NCBI GenBank assembly: GCA_009693345.1
Contig: SHXL01000137.1
Span: 1 to 7,398, forward strand
DNA from: Betaproteobacteria bacterium
GTDB lineage: Bacteria; Pseudomonadota; Gammaproteobacteria; Burkholderiales; SG8-39
Reading direction: 5' to 3'
Length of the DNA: 7,398 bases
In this document: positions 1 through 5,429 of the stretch, one piece after another
Position numbering within the stretch: position 1 is the first letter of the stretch
How the letters are laid out: the number at the start of each line of letters is the position of its first letter
The notes under the pieces: model-generated
The model's input: only the letters and a program-made list of their open reading frames with translations
Told to the model about the DNA's origin: nothing
Databases searched by the model: none
Program-made: the position numbers and the translations under genes

Positions 1-127
1 ATGTGGACTTGCCCACGCCGTTGCGCCCGAGCAGCACCGTCACCTTGCCCGGGGGAATCTCGAACGAGAGGTCGCGCAGGATGTGCGAGCCGCCGTAGTA
101 CTGGTTAAGGTGGTTTACGGATAGCAT
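1..127 (-). CDS. urtE: UrtE, urea ABC transporter ATP-binding subunit (5' part only)
   Basis: Only the first 42 codons lie in the window; the gene continues past the left edge. The protein starts MLSVNHLNQYYGGSHILRDL and reaches a Walker A motif, GRNGVGKST, at residues 34-42, where it is cut. The N-terminal beta strand, the Tyr-Tyr-Gly-Gly-Ser segment that normally stacks on ATP, and the short spacing to the P-loop are typical of UrtE/LivF-type ATPases of the LIV-HAAT family. By family knowledge it pairs with UrtD on the cytoplasmic face of the UrtB/UrtC permease and powers urea import. It follows urtD after 27 bp, as expected for the last gene of urtABCDE. The Shine-Dalgarno sequence before the ATG is weak. 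Identity as UrtE rather than another branched-chain-type ATPase rests mainly on operon position. Confidence 0.93.
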   Translation of the reverse strand, partial: MLSVNHLNQYYGGSHILRDLSFEIPPGKVTVLLGRNGVGKST

Positions 128-154
128 TTTCTAGTTTGATTCAAGAATAAAATC

Positions 155-967
155 CTACCTGCCTAAATAAACTTCAATCACCTTGGGATCGTTCTGCACC
201 TGGCTCATCGATCCCTCGGCGAGCACGCTGCCTTCGTGCAGCACCGTGATCTTGCGCGCGATCTTCTCGACGAACGCCATGTCGTGCTCGACCACCACCA
301 GCGAATGCTTGCCGGCGAGCGACAGGAACAGTTCACCGGTGCGCTCGGTCTCCTCGTCGCTCATCCCCGCCACCGGCTCGTCGAGCAGCAGGAGCTTCGG
401 TTCCTGCATCAGCAGCATGCCGATCTCGAGCCATTGCTTCTGGCCGTGCGACAGCAGGCCGGCGACGCGGTCGGCGCTGTCGTTGAGGCGGATCTGCTTC
501 ATGGTTTCCGCGATGCGGTCTCTTTGGCTCGAGGACAGGGCGGAAAAAAGCGTCTTGCGCACGCGCTTGTCCGCCTTCATCGCCAGCTCCAGGTTTTCAA
601 ACACGCTGTGATGCTCGAAAATGGTCGGCTTCTGGAACTTGCGGCCGATGCCGGCATGCGCGATCTCCGCCTCCGAGAAGCGCGCCAGGTCGATGGACTG
701 GCCGAAGAACGCAGTGCCCTCGTCGGCGCGCGTCTTGCCGGTGATCACGTCCATCATCGTCGTCTTGCCGGCGCCGTTCGGGCCGATCACGCAGCGCAGC
801 TCGCCGACGTCGATGGAAAGTGAAAGCCGGTTAAGTGCCTTGAAGCCGTCGAAGGACACCGAGATGTCCTCCAGGTAGAGCACCACGCCGTGCGTGGTAT
901 CCAGCTCCTCGGTGGCGATGTGGCCGAAACCGCCGCTCTCGTTCGATGCGTTGGCGTTGTCGGTCAT
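155..967 (-). CDS. urtD: UrtD, urea ABC transporter ATP-binding subunit
   Basis: A 270-residue ABC ATPase with a complete motif set: Walker A GPNGAGKT at residues 62-69, Q-loop Gln112 in RKFQKPTIFE, signature LSHGQ at 172-176, Walker B LLLLDEP at 192-198, and H-loop His228 in VVVEHDM. The LSHGQ signature and RKFQKP stretch are typical of UrtD/LivG-like subunits, and the C-terminal EVYLGR ending is common in this family. It should act in the cytoplasm as one of the two nucleotide-binding subunits driving urea uptake, with UrtE as partner. About 28 polar residues precede the ABC domain; this N-terminal tail is not needed for the fold and may be lineage-specific. The ATG overlaps the urtC stop by 4 bp (ATGA), implying translational coupling. 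A weak GAAG lies 8 nt upstream. The product appears intact. Confidence 0.96.
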   Translation of the reverse strand: MTDNANASNESGGFGHIATEELDTTHGVVLYLEDISVSFDGFKALNRLSLSIDVGELRCVIGPNGAGKTTMMDVITGKTRADEGTAFFGQSIDLARFSEAEIAHAGIGRKFQKPTIFEHHSVFENLELAMKADKRVRKTLFSALSSSQRDRIAETMKQIRLNDSADRVAGLLSHGQKQWLEIGMLLMQEPKLLLLDEPVAGMSDEETERTGELFLSLAGKHSLVVVEHDMAFVEKIARKITVLHEGSVLAEGSMSQVQNDPKVIEVYLGR

Positions 968-2031
968 GTCTTTTTCTTCAACAGGCCCATCACGCCCTGC
1001 GGCAGGAACAGGGTGACGAGGATGAAGATCAGGCCCAGGGCATAGAGCCAGTACTCGGGGAAGGCCTGCGTGAAGTAGCTCTTGCCGAAATTCACCAGGC
1101 CGGCGCCGAGGATCGCGCCGGTCAGCGTGCCGCGGCCGCCGACCGCGACCCAGATCGCGATCTCGATCGAATTGGCGGGCGACATTTCGCTCGGATTGAT
1201 GATGCCGACCTGGGGCACGTAGAGCGCGCCGGCGATGCCGCAGATCACCGCCGAGAGCGTGAAGATGGCGAGCTTGTAGTGCACCGTGTTGTAGCCGCAG
1301 AAGGCGACACGCGTCTCGGCATCGCGGATCGCCGTCAGCACGCGGCCGAATTTGGAGGTCACGATCCAGCGCGCCAGCAGCAGGGTCCCGATGAGAAATA
1401 TTCCCGTCTGCACAAAAAGCATGATCCGGGTTTCCGACGTGGTGATCGGCAGGCCGAGGATGCGCTTGAAGTCGGTGAAGCCGTTGTTACCGCCGAAGCC
1501 GGTGGCGTTGCGGAAAAACAGCAGCATCGCGGCGAAGGTCAGCGCCTGGGTGATGATCGAGAAATACACGCCCTTGACGCGCGAGCGGAAGGCGAAAAAG
1601 CCGAACACCAGCGCCAGCAGCCCGGGCACCAGCACCACGAGCAGCGCACACCACCAGAACTGGTCGGAGTTCCACCATGCGAGCGGCAGCTCCTTCCAGT
1701 CGAGGAACACCATGAAATCGGGAAGGTCCGACTGGTACTGTCCCTCGCGCCCGATCTGGCGCATGAGGTACATCCCCATCGCGTAGCCGCCGAGCGCGAA
1801 AAACAGACCGTGTCCGAGCGACAGGATCCCGGTGTAGCCCCAGACCAGGTCCATGGCGATCGCCACGATCGCATAGCACATGACCTTGCCGATCAGCGTC
1901 ACCCAGTACTGGGACAGATGAAACGAACTATCGGGCGAGGTTTTAAGGCTCAGGACCGGAAAAACCACGAACACGATGAAAGACAAGACGCCAATCAACG
2001 TCCAGCCCTTCGGGCCGTAGAGCCGGCTCAT
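964..2031 (-). CDS. urtC: UrtC, urea ABC transporter permease
   Basis: A 355-residue inner-membrane permease of the LivM-like branch. Hydrophobic spans fall near residues 10-28, 45-65, 68-90, 128-148, 156-174, 203-222, 254-276, 288-318 and 328-346. Characteristic sequence is visible: WGYTGILSLGHGLFFALGGY at 64-83, the GFGGNNGFTDF segment near 178-188, and the cytoplasmic ATPase-coupling region GRVLTAIRDAETRVAFCGYN at 229-248. The C-terminus LPQGVMGLLKKKT is also typical. It forms the urea channel with UrtB. The start codon overlaps the urtB stop by 4 bp (ATGA), with GGTGGA just upstream inside the urtB 3' end, and the stop overlaps urtD in the same way, so B, C and D are probably translationally coupled. 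Length and motifs look normal and there is no sign of damage. Confidence 0.96.
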   Translation of the reverse strand: MSRLYGPKGWTLIGVLSFIVFVVFPVLSLKTSPDSSFHLSQYWVTLIGKVMCYAIVAIAMDLVWGYTGILSLGHGLFFALGGYAMGMYLMRQIGREGQYQSDLPDFMVFLDWKELPLAWWNSDQFWWCALLVVLVPGLLALVFGFFAFRSRVKGVYFSIITQALTFAAMLLFFRNATGFGGNNGFTDFKRILGLPITTSETRIMLFVQTGIFLIGTLLLARWIVTSKFGRVLTAIRDAETRVAFCGYNTVHYKLAIFTLSAVICGIAGALYVPQVGIINPSEMSPANSIEIAIWVAVGGRGTLTGAILGAGLVNFGKSYFTQAFPEYWLYALGLIFILVTLFLPQGVMGLLKKKT

Positions 2032-3512
2032 GCTTCCACCGCCCTGCCCTTCACGGCGAACAGGCCCTGCGGCCGGCGCTGAATGAAGAAGATGATGAAG
2101 ACGAGCACCACGATCTTGGCGATCACCGCGCCGGACATCGCCTCCAGGAACTTATTGGCAAAGCCCAGCGTCAGCGCGGCGTAGACGGTGCCCGCGAGCT
2201 GGCCGACGCCGCCGAACACCACCACCATGAACGAATCGACGATGTAGCCCTGGCCGAGGTCGGGGCCGACATTGCCGATCTGCGACAGCGCGCAGCCGGC
2301 CAGCCCGGCGATTCCCGATCCGAGGCCGAAGGCCCACATGTCCACGGAGCCGGTAGGCACGCCGACGCAGGCGGCCATCTCGCGGTTCTGCGTCACACCG
2401 CGAACGAAAAGTCCGAGCCTGGTTTTCGTCAATAGCAGGTAAATCGAAAAAAGGACCAGGGCGGCAAACACAATGATGACAACGCGGCTCCAGGGCAGCA
2501 CCACGCCGGCGAATGCCTGGAAGCCGCCGGACATGAACGCCGGGTTCTCGACCTGGACATTGGCGGCGCCGAAGATCGTGCGCACCGACTGGATCAGCAT
2601 CAGGCTGATGCCCCAGGTCGCGAGCAGCGTCTCCAGCGGCCGGCCGTAGAGCCAACGGATCACGACGCGCTCGAGGATCATGCCGACTGCCGCGGCGACC
2701 ACGAACGATGCTGGTATCGCGACAAGCAGGTACCAGTCGAAGTAATTTGTTTTTCTGAATAAAACCTGAACGACATAAGTCGTATAAGCGCCGATCATGA
2801 TCAGCTCGCCATGCGCCATGTTGATGACGCCCATCAGGCCGTAGGTGATGGCGAGGCCCAGTGCCGCGAGCAGCAGGATGCTGCCCAGGCTGATGCCCGC
2901 GAACAGCAACCCGGCGCGCTCGCCCCAGGCGAGCTTGCCCTGCACCTCGCGCAGGCTCTTCTGCGCCGCGATGCGGATGTCCTCGTCCGCGTCGGTCGCG
3001 GCCTCCGAGAGCAGCGTGCGGCTGTTCGGGCTGTTGGAGGTGCCCAGCCGCTGGATCGCGGCGATGCGCGTTGCCTTGTCGCCGCCTTTCATTTCCATCG
3101 AGGCCGCGGTGAGCTCGAGCAGCGGCTTGATGTCGGCATCGGTCTCCTTCTCCAGCGCCTTCTTCACCAAAGGCAGCATCACCGCGTCGGCCCCGCCGGC
3201 CAGCGCCTTGGCTGCTTCGAGGCGCGTGGCGCGTTCGGGCGAAAGCAGGCCCAGGGCGGCGAGCGCATCGGTAACCGCGCTGCGCAGGCGGTTGTTGACC
3301 ACTACCTCGACGACCTTGCCTTCGACGACTACCTCGCCCTCGGCGAATTTCGCCAGTACCGCGGCCGCCTCCGGGTCGCCTTCGGCCAGCAGCGCGGCAA
3401 TCGCAACGATCTTCTCGTCGTTGTCACCGCTCGCGAGCTTCTCGACCGCGCCTTTGTCGATGGCGAGGACCGGTGCTGCGGCGAAAAACAACAGGATCAG
3501 GAGGATGCGCAT
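2028..3512 (-). CDS. urtB: UrtB, urea ABC transporter permease with N-terminal helical-repeat domain
   Basis: A 494-residue protein in two parts. Residues 1-17 (MRILLILLFFAAAPVLA) are a signal-peptide-like hydrophobic start. Residues about 18-195 are a soluble Ala/Leu/Glu-rich region resembling HEAT-like helical repeats (for example 93-106, 147-157 and 175-190), which by topology should sit in the periplasm. Residues about 203-480 are a LivH-type permease with roughly eight membrane spans. They include ITYGLMGVINMAHGELIMIG at 222-241, ERVVIRWLYGRPLETLLATW at 281-300, and the ATPase-coupling stretch GVTQNREMAACVGV at 372-385. Proteobacterial UrtB proteins commonly carry such an extension; its role is unclear to me and may involve docking UrtA. 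The ATG is chosen because it gives the signal peptide, but no Shine-Dalgarno sequence lies at normal distance: a hairpin ends 5 nt before it. The stop overlaps urtC by 4 bp. Confidence 0.96.
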   Translation of the reverse strand: MRILLILLFFAAAPVLAIDKGAVEKLASGDNDEKIVAIAALLAEGDPEAAAVLAKFAEGEVVVEGKVVEVVVNNRLRSAVTDALAALGLLSPERATRLEAAKALAGGADAVMLPLVKKALEKETDADIKPLLELTAASMEMKGGDKATRIAAIQRLGTSNSPNSRTLLSEAATDADEDIRIAAQKSLREVQGKLAWGERAGLLFAGISLGSILLLAALGLAITYGLMGVINMAHGELIMIGAYTTYVVQVLFRKTNYFDWYLLVAIPASFVVAAAVGMILERVVIRWLYGRPLETLLATWGISLMLIQSVRTIFGAANVQVENPAFMSGGFQAFAGVVLPWSRVVIIVFAALVLFSIYLLLTKTRLGLFVRGVTQNREMAACVGVPTGSVDMWAFGLGSGIAGLAGCALSQIGNVGPDLGQGYIVDSFMVVVFGGVGQLAGTVYAALTLGFANKFLEAMSGAVIAKIVVLVFIIFFIQRRPQGLFAVKGRAVEA

Positions 3513-3517
3513 AAGAA

Positions 3518-3551
3518 AAGGGCCGTCGCAGCAACAACCACGACGGCCCTT
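3518..3551 (-). terminator. Hairpin with T-rich tail between urtA and urtB (partial terminator or mRNA-stability hairpin)
   Basis: Read on the minus strand, an 11-bp perfect stem, AAGGGCCGTCG pairing with CGACGGCCCTT, encloses a 12-nt loop and is followed by the T-rich run TTTTCTT directly before the urtB ATG. That is the shape of a Rho-independent terminator, lying 22 nt after the urtA stop codon. Because urtBCDE have no other evident promoter here, complete termination is unlikely. I infer partial termination or protection of the urtA transcript from 3' decay, giving more binding protein than permease, as is known for other periplasmic binding-protein operons. The interrupted T run (TTTTCTT) also suggests it is leaky. 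Confidence 0.75.
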
Positions 3552-3573
3552 ATTCTCTCAAAGTTACCGAAAC

Positions 3574-4863
3574 TTATTTCTTGTTCTCCGCCATCAGCGC
3601 GGGCTCATCCTTCTTCTTGTCGTTGCCCGCGATGAACGGGCTCCACGGCGCGGCCTTCACCGGGCCCTTGGTCTTCCAGACCACGTTGAACTGGCCGTCG
3701 GCCTTGATTTCTCCGATGAACACCGCCTTGTGCAGGTGGTGATTCTTCGCGTCCATCGTGGAGGTGATGCCCGAGGGCGCCGTGAAGGTCTGACCGCCCA
3801 TCGCCGCGCTCACTTTAGCGACGTCGAAGCTCTTCGCCTTCTCCACCGCCTGCTTCCACATATAGATGCCGATGTAGGTTGCTTCCATCGGATCGTTGGT
3901 CAGCGGCTTGTCCTTGTGGCCGGCGATGTTCTTCGCCTTGGCATAGGCCGCCCATTTCTTGGTGAACGCGTCGTTCGCTGGCGCCTTGATCGACATGAAG
4001 TAGTTCCAGGCCGCGAGGTGCCCGACCAGCGGCTTGGTGTCCACGCCGCGCAGTTCTTCTTCGCCGACCGAGAACGCCACCACCGGCACGTCGGTCGCCT
4101 TCAGGCCCTGGTTGCCCAGTTCCTTGTAGAACGGGACGTTCGAGTCGCCGTTGATGGTCGAGACCACCGCGGTCTTCTTGCCCTCAGAGGCGAACTTCTT
4201 GATCTTGGCGATGATGGTCTGGTAATCGGAGTGCCCGAACGGGGTGTACTCCTCCACGATGTCGGCATCGGCTACGCCCTTGGACTTCAGAAACGCGCGC
4301 AGGATCTTGTTGGTGGTGCGCGGATAGACGTAGTCGGTGCCGAGCAGCACCCAGCGCTTGGCCGTGCCGCCGTCCTTGGACATCAGGTATTCCACCGCCG
4401 GGATCGCCTGCTGGTTGGGCGCGGCGCCCGTGTAGAACACGTTTCTCGAGATTTCCTCGCCTTCGTACTGCACCGGGTAGAACAGCAGGCTGTTCAGTTC
4501 CTCGAACACCGGCAGCACCGATTTCCTCGACACCGAGGTCCAGCAGCCGAAGGTCACGGCGACCTTGTCCTGGGTGATCAGCTGGCGCGCCTTCTCGGCG
4601 AACAGCGGCCAGTTGGAGGCCGGATCGACCACCACGGGCTCGATCTTCATGCCCATCACGCCGCCTTTGGCGTTGATCTCGTCAATCGCCATCAGCACGG
4701 TGTCCTTGAGGACCGTCTCGCTGATTGCCATCGTGCCCGACAACGAATGCAGCACGCCGACCTTGACTGTCTTGGCCTGCGCCAGAATGCCGGTGGAACC
4801 AAGGCCGATGGCGGCAATAGCTGCCGACAGGGCCAACTGTTTTACAAAATTACGACGTTTCAT
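3574..4863 (-). CDS. urtA: UrtA, periplasmic urea-binding protein
   Basis: A 429-residue substrate-binding protein of the branched-chain-amino-acid-type family (Peripla_BP_6-like), the first gene of the operon. The N-terminus MKRRNFVKQLALSAAIAAIG contains a twin-arginine-like motif (RRNFVK) followed by a hydrophobic stretch and a likely cleavage site after AQA (28-30), so Tat export is probable. The mature part starts KTVKVGVLHSLSGTMAISE, typical of UrtA, and shows the UrtA-like segments PASNWPLFAEKARQLI (81-96), FGCWTSVSRKSVLPVFE (105-121), LFYPVQYEGEE (127-137) and GTDYVYPRTTN (175-185). The family captures urea in the periplasm and delivers it to UrtB/UrtC. The ATG has a strong Shine-Dalgarno sequence, AGGGGAG, 5 nt upstream. 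The Lys-rich C-terminus is polar and normal in length. Regulation is probably by NtrC and sigma-54 from the upstream gap. Confidence 0.97.
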   Translation of the reverse strand: MKRRNFVKQLALSAAIAAIGLGSTGILAQAKTVKVGVLHSLSGTMAISETVLKDTVLMAIDEINAKGGVMGMKIEPVVVDPASNWPLFAEKARQLITQDKVAVTFGCWTSVSRKSVLPVFEELNSLLFYPVQYEGEEISRNVFYTGAAPNQQAIPAVEYLMSKDGGTAKRWVLLGTDYVYPRTTNKILRAFLKSKGVADADIVEEYTPFGHSDYQTIIAKIKKFASEGKKTAVVSTINGDSNVPFYKELGNQGLKATDVPVVAFSVGEEELRGVDTKPLVGHLAAWNYFMSIKAPANDAFTKKWAAYAKAKNIAGHKDKPLTNDPMEATYIGIYMWKQAVEKAKSFDVAKVSAAMGGQTFTAPSGITSTMDAKNHHLHKAVFIGEIKADGQFNVVWKTKGPVKAAPWSPFIAGNDKKKDEPALMAENKK

Positions 4864-4868
4864 AGGAT

Positions 4869-4875
4869 CTCCCCT
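4869..4875 (-). promoter_or_regulatory. Strong ribosome binding site of urtA
   Basis: On the minus strand AGGGGAG lies 5 nt before the urtA ATG. It is the best Shine-Dalgarno sequence in the operon. It fixes the urtA start and contrasts with the lack of a proper site before urtB, in line with high UrtA output. Confidence 0.8.
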
Positions 4876-4906
4876 GTGCGTGAATAAGCGAAGCTGGGAG
4901 GTTCAA

Positions 4907-4922
4907 TGCAATGACCATGCCT
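4907..4922 (-). promoter_or_regulatory. Sigma-54 promoter of the urt operon
   Basis: Minus-strand AGGCATGGTCATTGCA aligns with the sigma-54 consensus TGGCACG-N4-TTGCA with only two departures (A for the first T, T for C at position 6). The near-invariant GG (4921-4920) and GC (4909-4908) are exactly 10 nt apart. Taking GC as -13/-12 puts the transcription start near 4896 and gives a leader of about 33 nt that contains the urtA ribosome binding site. An NtrC-type operator about 97 bp upstream supports the call. Function is inferred from sequence only. Confidence 0.78.
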
Positions 4923-4928
4923 ACCGTC

Positions 4929-4941
4929 TTAGTTGCTGATT
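4929..4941 (-). promoter_or_regulatory. Possible IHF binding site between NtrC operator and promoter
   Basis: Minus-strand AATCAGCAACTAA matches the IHF core WATCAR-N4-TTR except for one T (TAA instead of TTR). It is preceded by an A/T-rich run (AATAATGTTGTTTTT), a common companion of IHF sites. It lies between the NtrC-type operator and the sigma-54 promoter, where a DNA bend would help the activator reach RNA polymerase. Its centre at about -39 is rather close to the promoter, so the call is tentative; the motif is degenerate and can occur by chance in A/T-rich gaps. Confidence 0.35.
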
Positions 4942-4985
4942 AAAAACAACATTATTTCAGCAAGAGAGAAGATGACACGGACACC

Positions 4986-5000
4986 GCACTAACTTAGTGC
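4986..5000. promoter_or_regulatory. NtrC-type operator (enhancer) for the urt operon
   Basis: GCACTAACTTAGTGC is a perfect inverted repeat (7-bp arms around one base) and matches the NtrC core GCAC-N7-GTGC in full. The centre at 4993 is about 97 bp upstream of the predicted sigma-54 start at 4896, a normal enhancer distance. It overlaps the stop codon and last residue of the aminotransferase remnant. The call rests on the motif together with the correctly placed sigma-54 promoter and a nitrogen-acquisition operon downstream. Confidence 0.72.
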
Positions 5001-5377
5001 ATCCGCGCCTGCTTGCGCACCATCGCGTTGCGAAGCCTACGCATGCCTTCCGCGAACCGGTCTTCACTGGCGGCGAAACACCAGCGCACGAAGCCCTCGC
5101 CTTGCGGGCCGAAAGCCGAACCGGGCGCCAGGCCGAGACCCGCGTTGCGCACCAGCCGTTTGCAATATTCCAGGCTGTCGCTGACGCCGTGCACCCTGAA
5201 GAACGCGTACATGGTGCCGTTGGGCACGGCCGCGCTGATGCCGTCGATGGTGTTGAGCTCCTTCACCAGGAAGTCGCGCGTTTTGCGGAAGCGCGCCACG
5301 GTGTGTGCGATCACCGGTTCGCCCTCTTTCAGTGCGACGACGCCGGCGCGCTGCACGAATACGGGTGCGCAGCGATC
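4994..5377 (-). pseudogene. Aminotransferase class I/II remnant (C-terminal third only)
   Basis: The reading frame encodes the C-terminal small domain of a fold-type I PLP-dependent aminotransferase (aspartate aminotransferase-like). Recognisable parts are CAPVFVQRAGVVALKEGEP at the start, a PNGTMYAFFRV strand, NAGLGLAPGSAFGPQGEGFV, and the RWCFA segment whose Arg should be the one that binds the substrate carboxylate. Complete family members are about 380-400 residues. Here only about 125 remain, and the PLP-binding lysine and all of the cofactor domain are missing. Upstream the frame stays open only to a TAG at 5399-5401, with no ATG and no family-like sequence beyond about 5377. A GTG at 5354-5356 could be read as a start, giving 120 residues, but no ribosome binding site supports it. 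I read this as a 5'-deleted, non-functional gene remnant that ends with an intact TAA. Confidence 0.8.
5017..5031. promoter_or_regulatory. Possible second, weaker NtrC site
   Basis: GCACCATCGCGTTGC fits GCAC-N7-GTGC with one mismatch (TTGC instead of GTGC). Its centre is 31 bp from that of the perfect site, close to three helical turns, so both would face the same side of the DNA; paired NtrC sites with about this spacing are known at glnA. It lies inside the coding remnant of the aminotransferase, so the match may be coincidental. Confidence 0.35.
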
Positions 5378-5388
5378 ATGAATACTTC

Positions 5389-5405
5389 TTTTAATGCACT
5401 AAAAT
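5389..5405 (+). promoter_or_regulatory. Candidate -10 region within a near-palindrome, upstream of the DUF4337 gene
   Basis: TTTTAATGCACTAAAA (5389-5404) is a 16-bp palindrome with one mismatched pair around central TGCA. It contains TAAAAT (5400-5405), five of six matches to the sigma-70 -10 box, 24 nt before the ATG at 5430. No convincing -35 box is seen 16-18 bp upstream, so the promoter is either weak or activator-dependent. The symmetry could mark an operator, but short A/T-rich palindromes also arise by chance. Confidence 0.35.
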
Positions 5406-5429
5406 GAAATCCACAACGGGGGAACAATC

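Noticed and set aside
946..2082. Long plus-strand frame opposite urtC
   Set aside because: Antisense shadow of an intact permease gene; composition (Gln/His/Arg/Glu-rich) is typical of such mirror frames.
2845..4887. A 680-residue open frame on the plus strand opposite urtA and urtB
   Set aside because: It is a GC-rich shadow of two well-identified genes, has low-complexity Arg/His/Ser-rich sequence, spans two unrelated genes and the gap between them, and resembles no family.
4904..4919. Alternative sigma-54 register TGGTCATTGCATTGAA
   Set aside because: The -12 element would be GA instead of GC; the register three bases upstream keeps both GG and GC at the exact spacing.
4994..5356. A functional short 120-residue aminotransferase-like gene starting at GTG
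   Set aside because: It lacks the cofactor-binding domain and PLP lysine, has no ribosome binding site, and family-like sequence continues upstream of the GTG, showing truncation rather than a short gene.
4986..5402. Insertion sequence or transposon around the aminotransferase remnant
   Set aside because: The two GCACTAA copies are the only repeats seen; no transposase, no terminal inverted repeats and no cargo lie between them.
5396..5410. Third NtrC operator before the DUF4337 gene
   Set aside because: Only the GCAC half is present; the matching GTGC half is absent (AAAT), and there is no GG-N10-GC promoter downstream.
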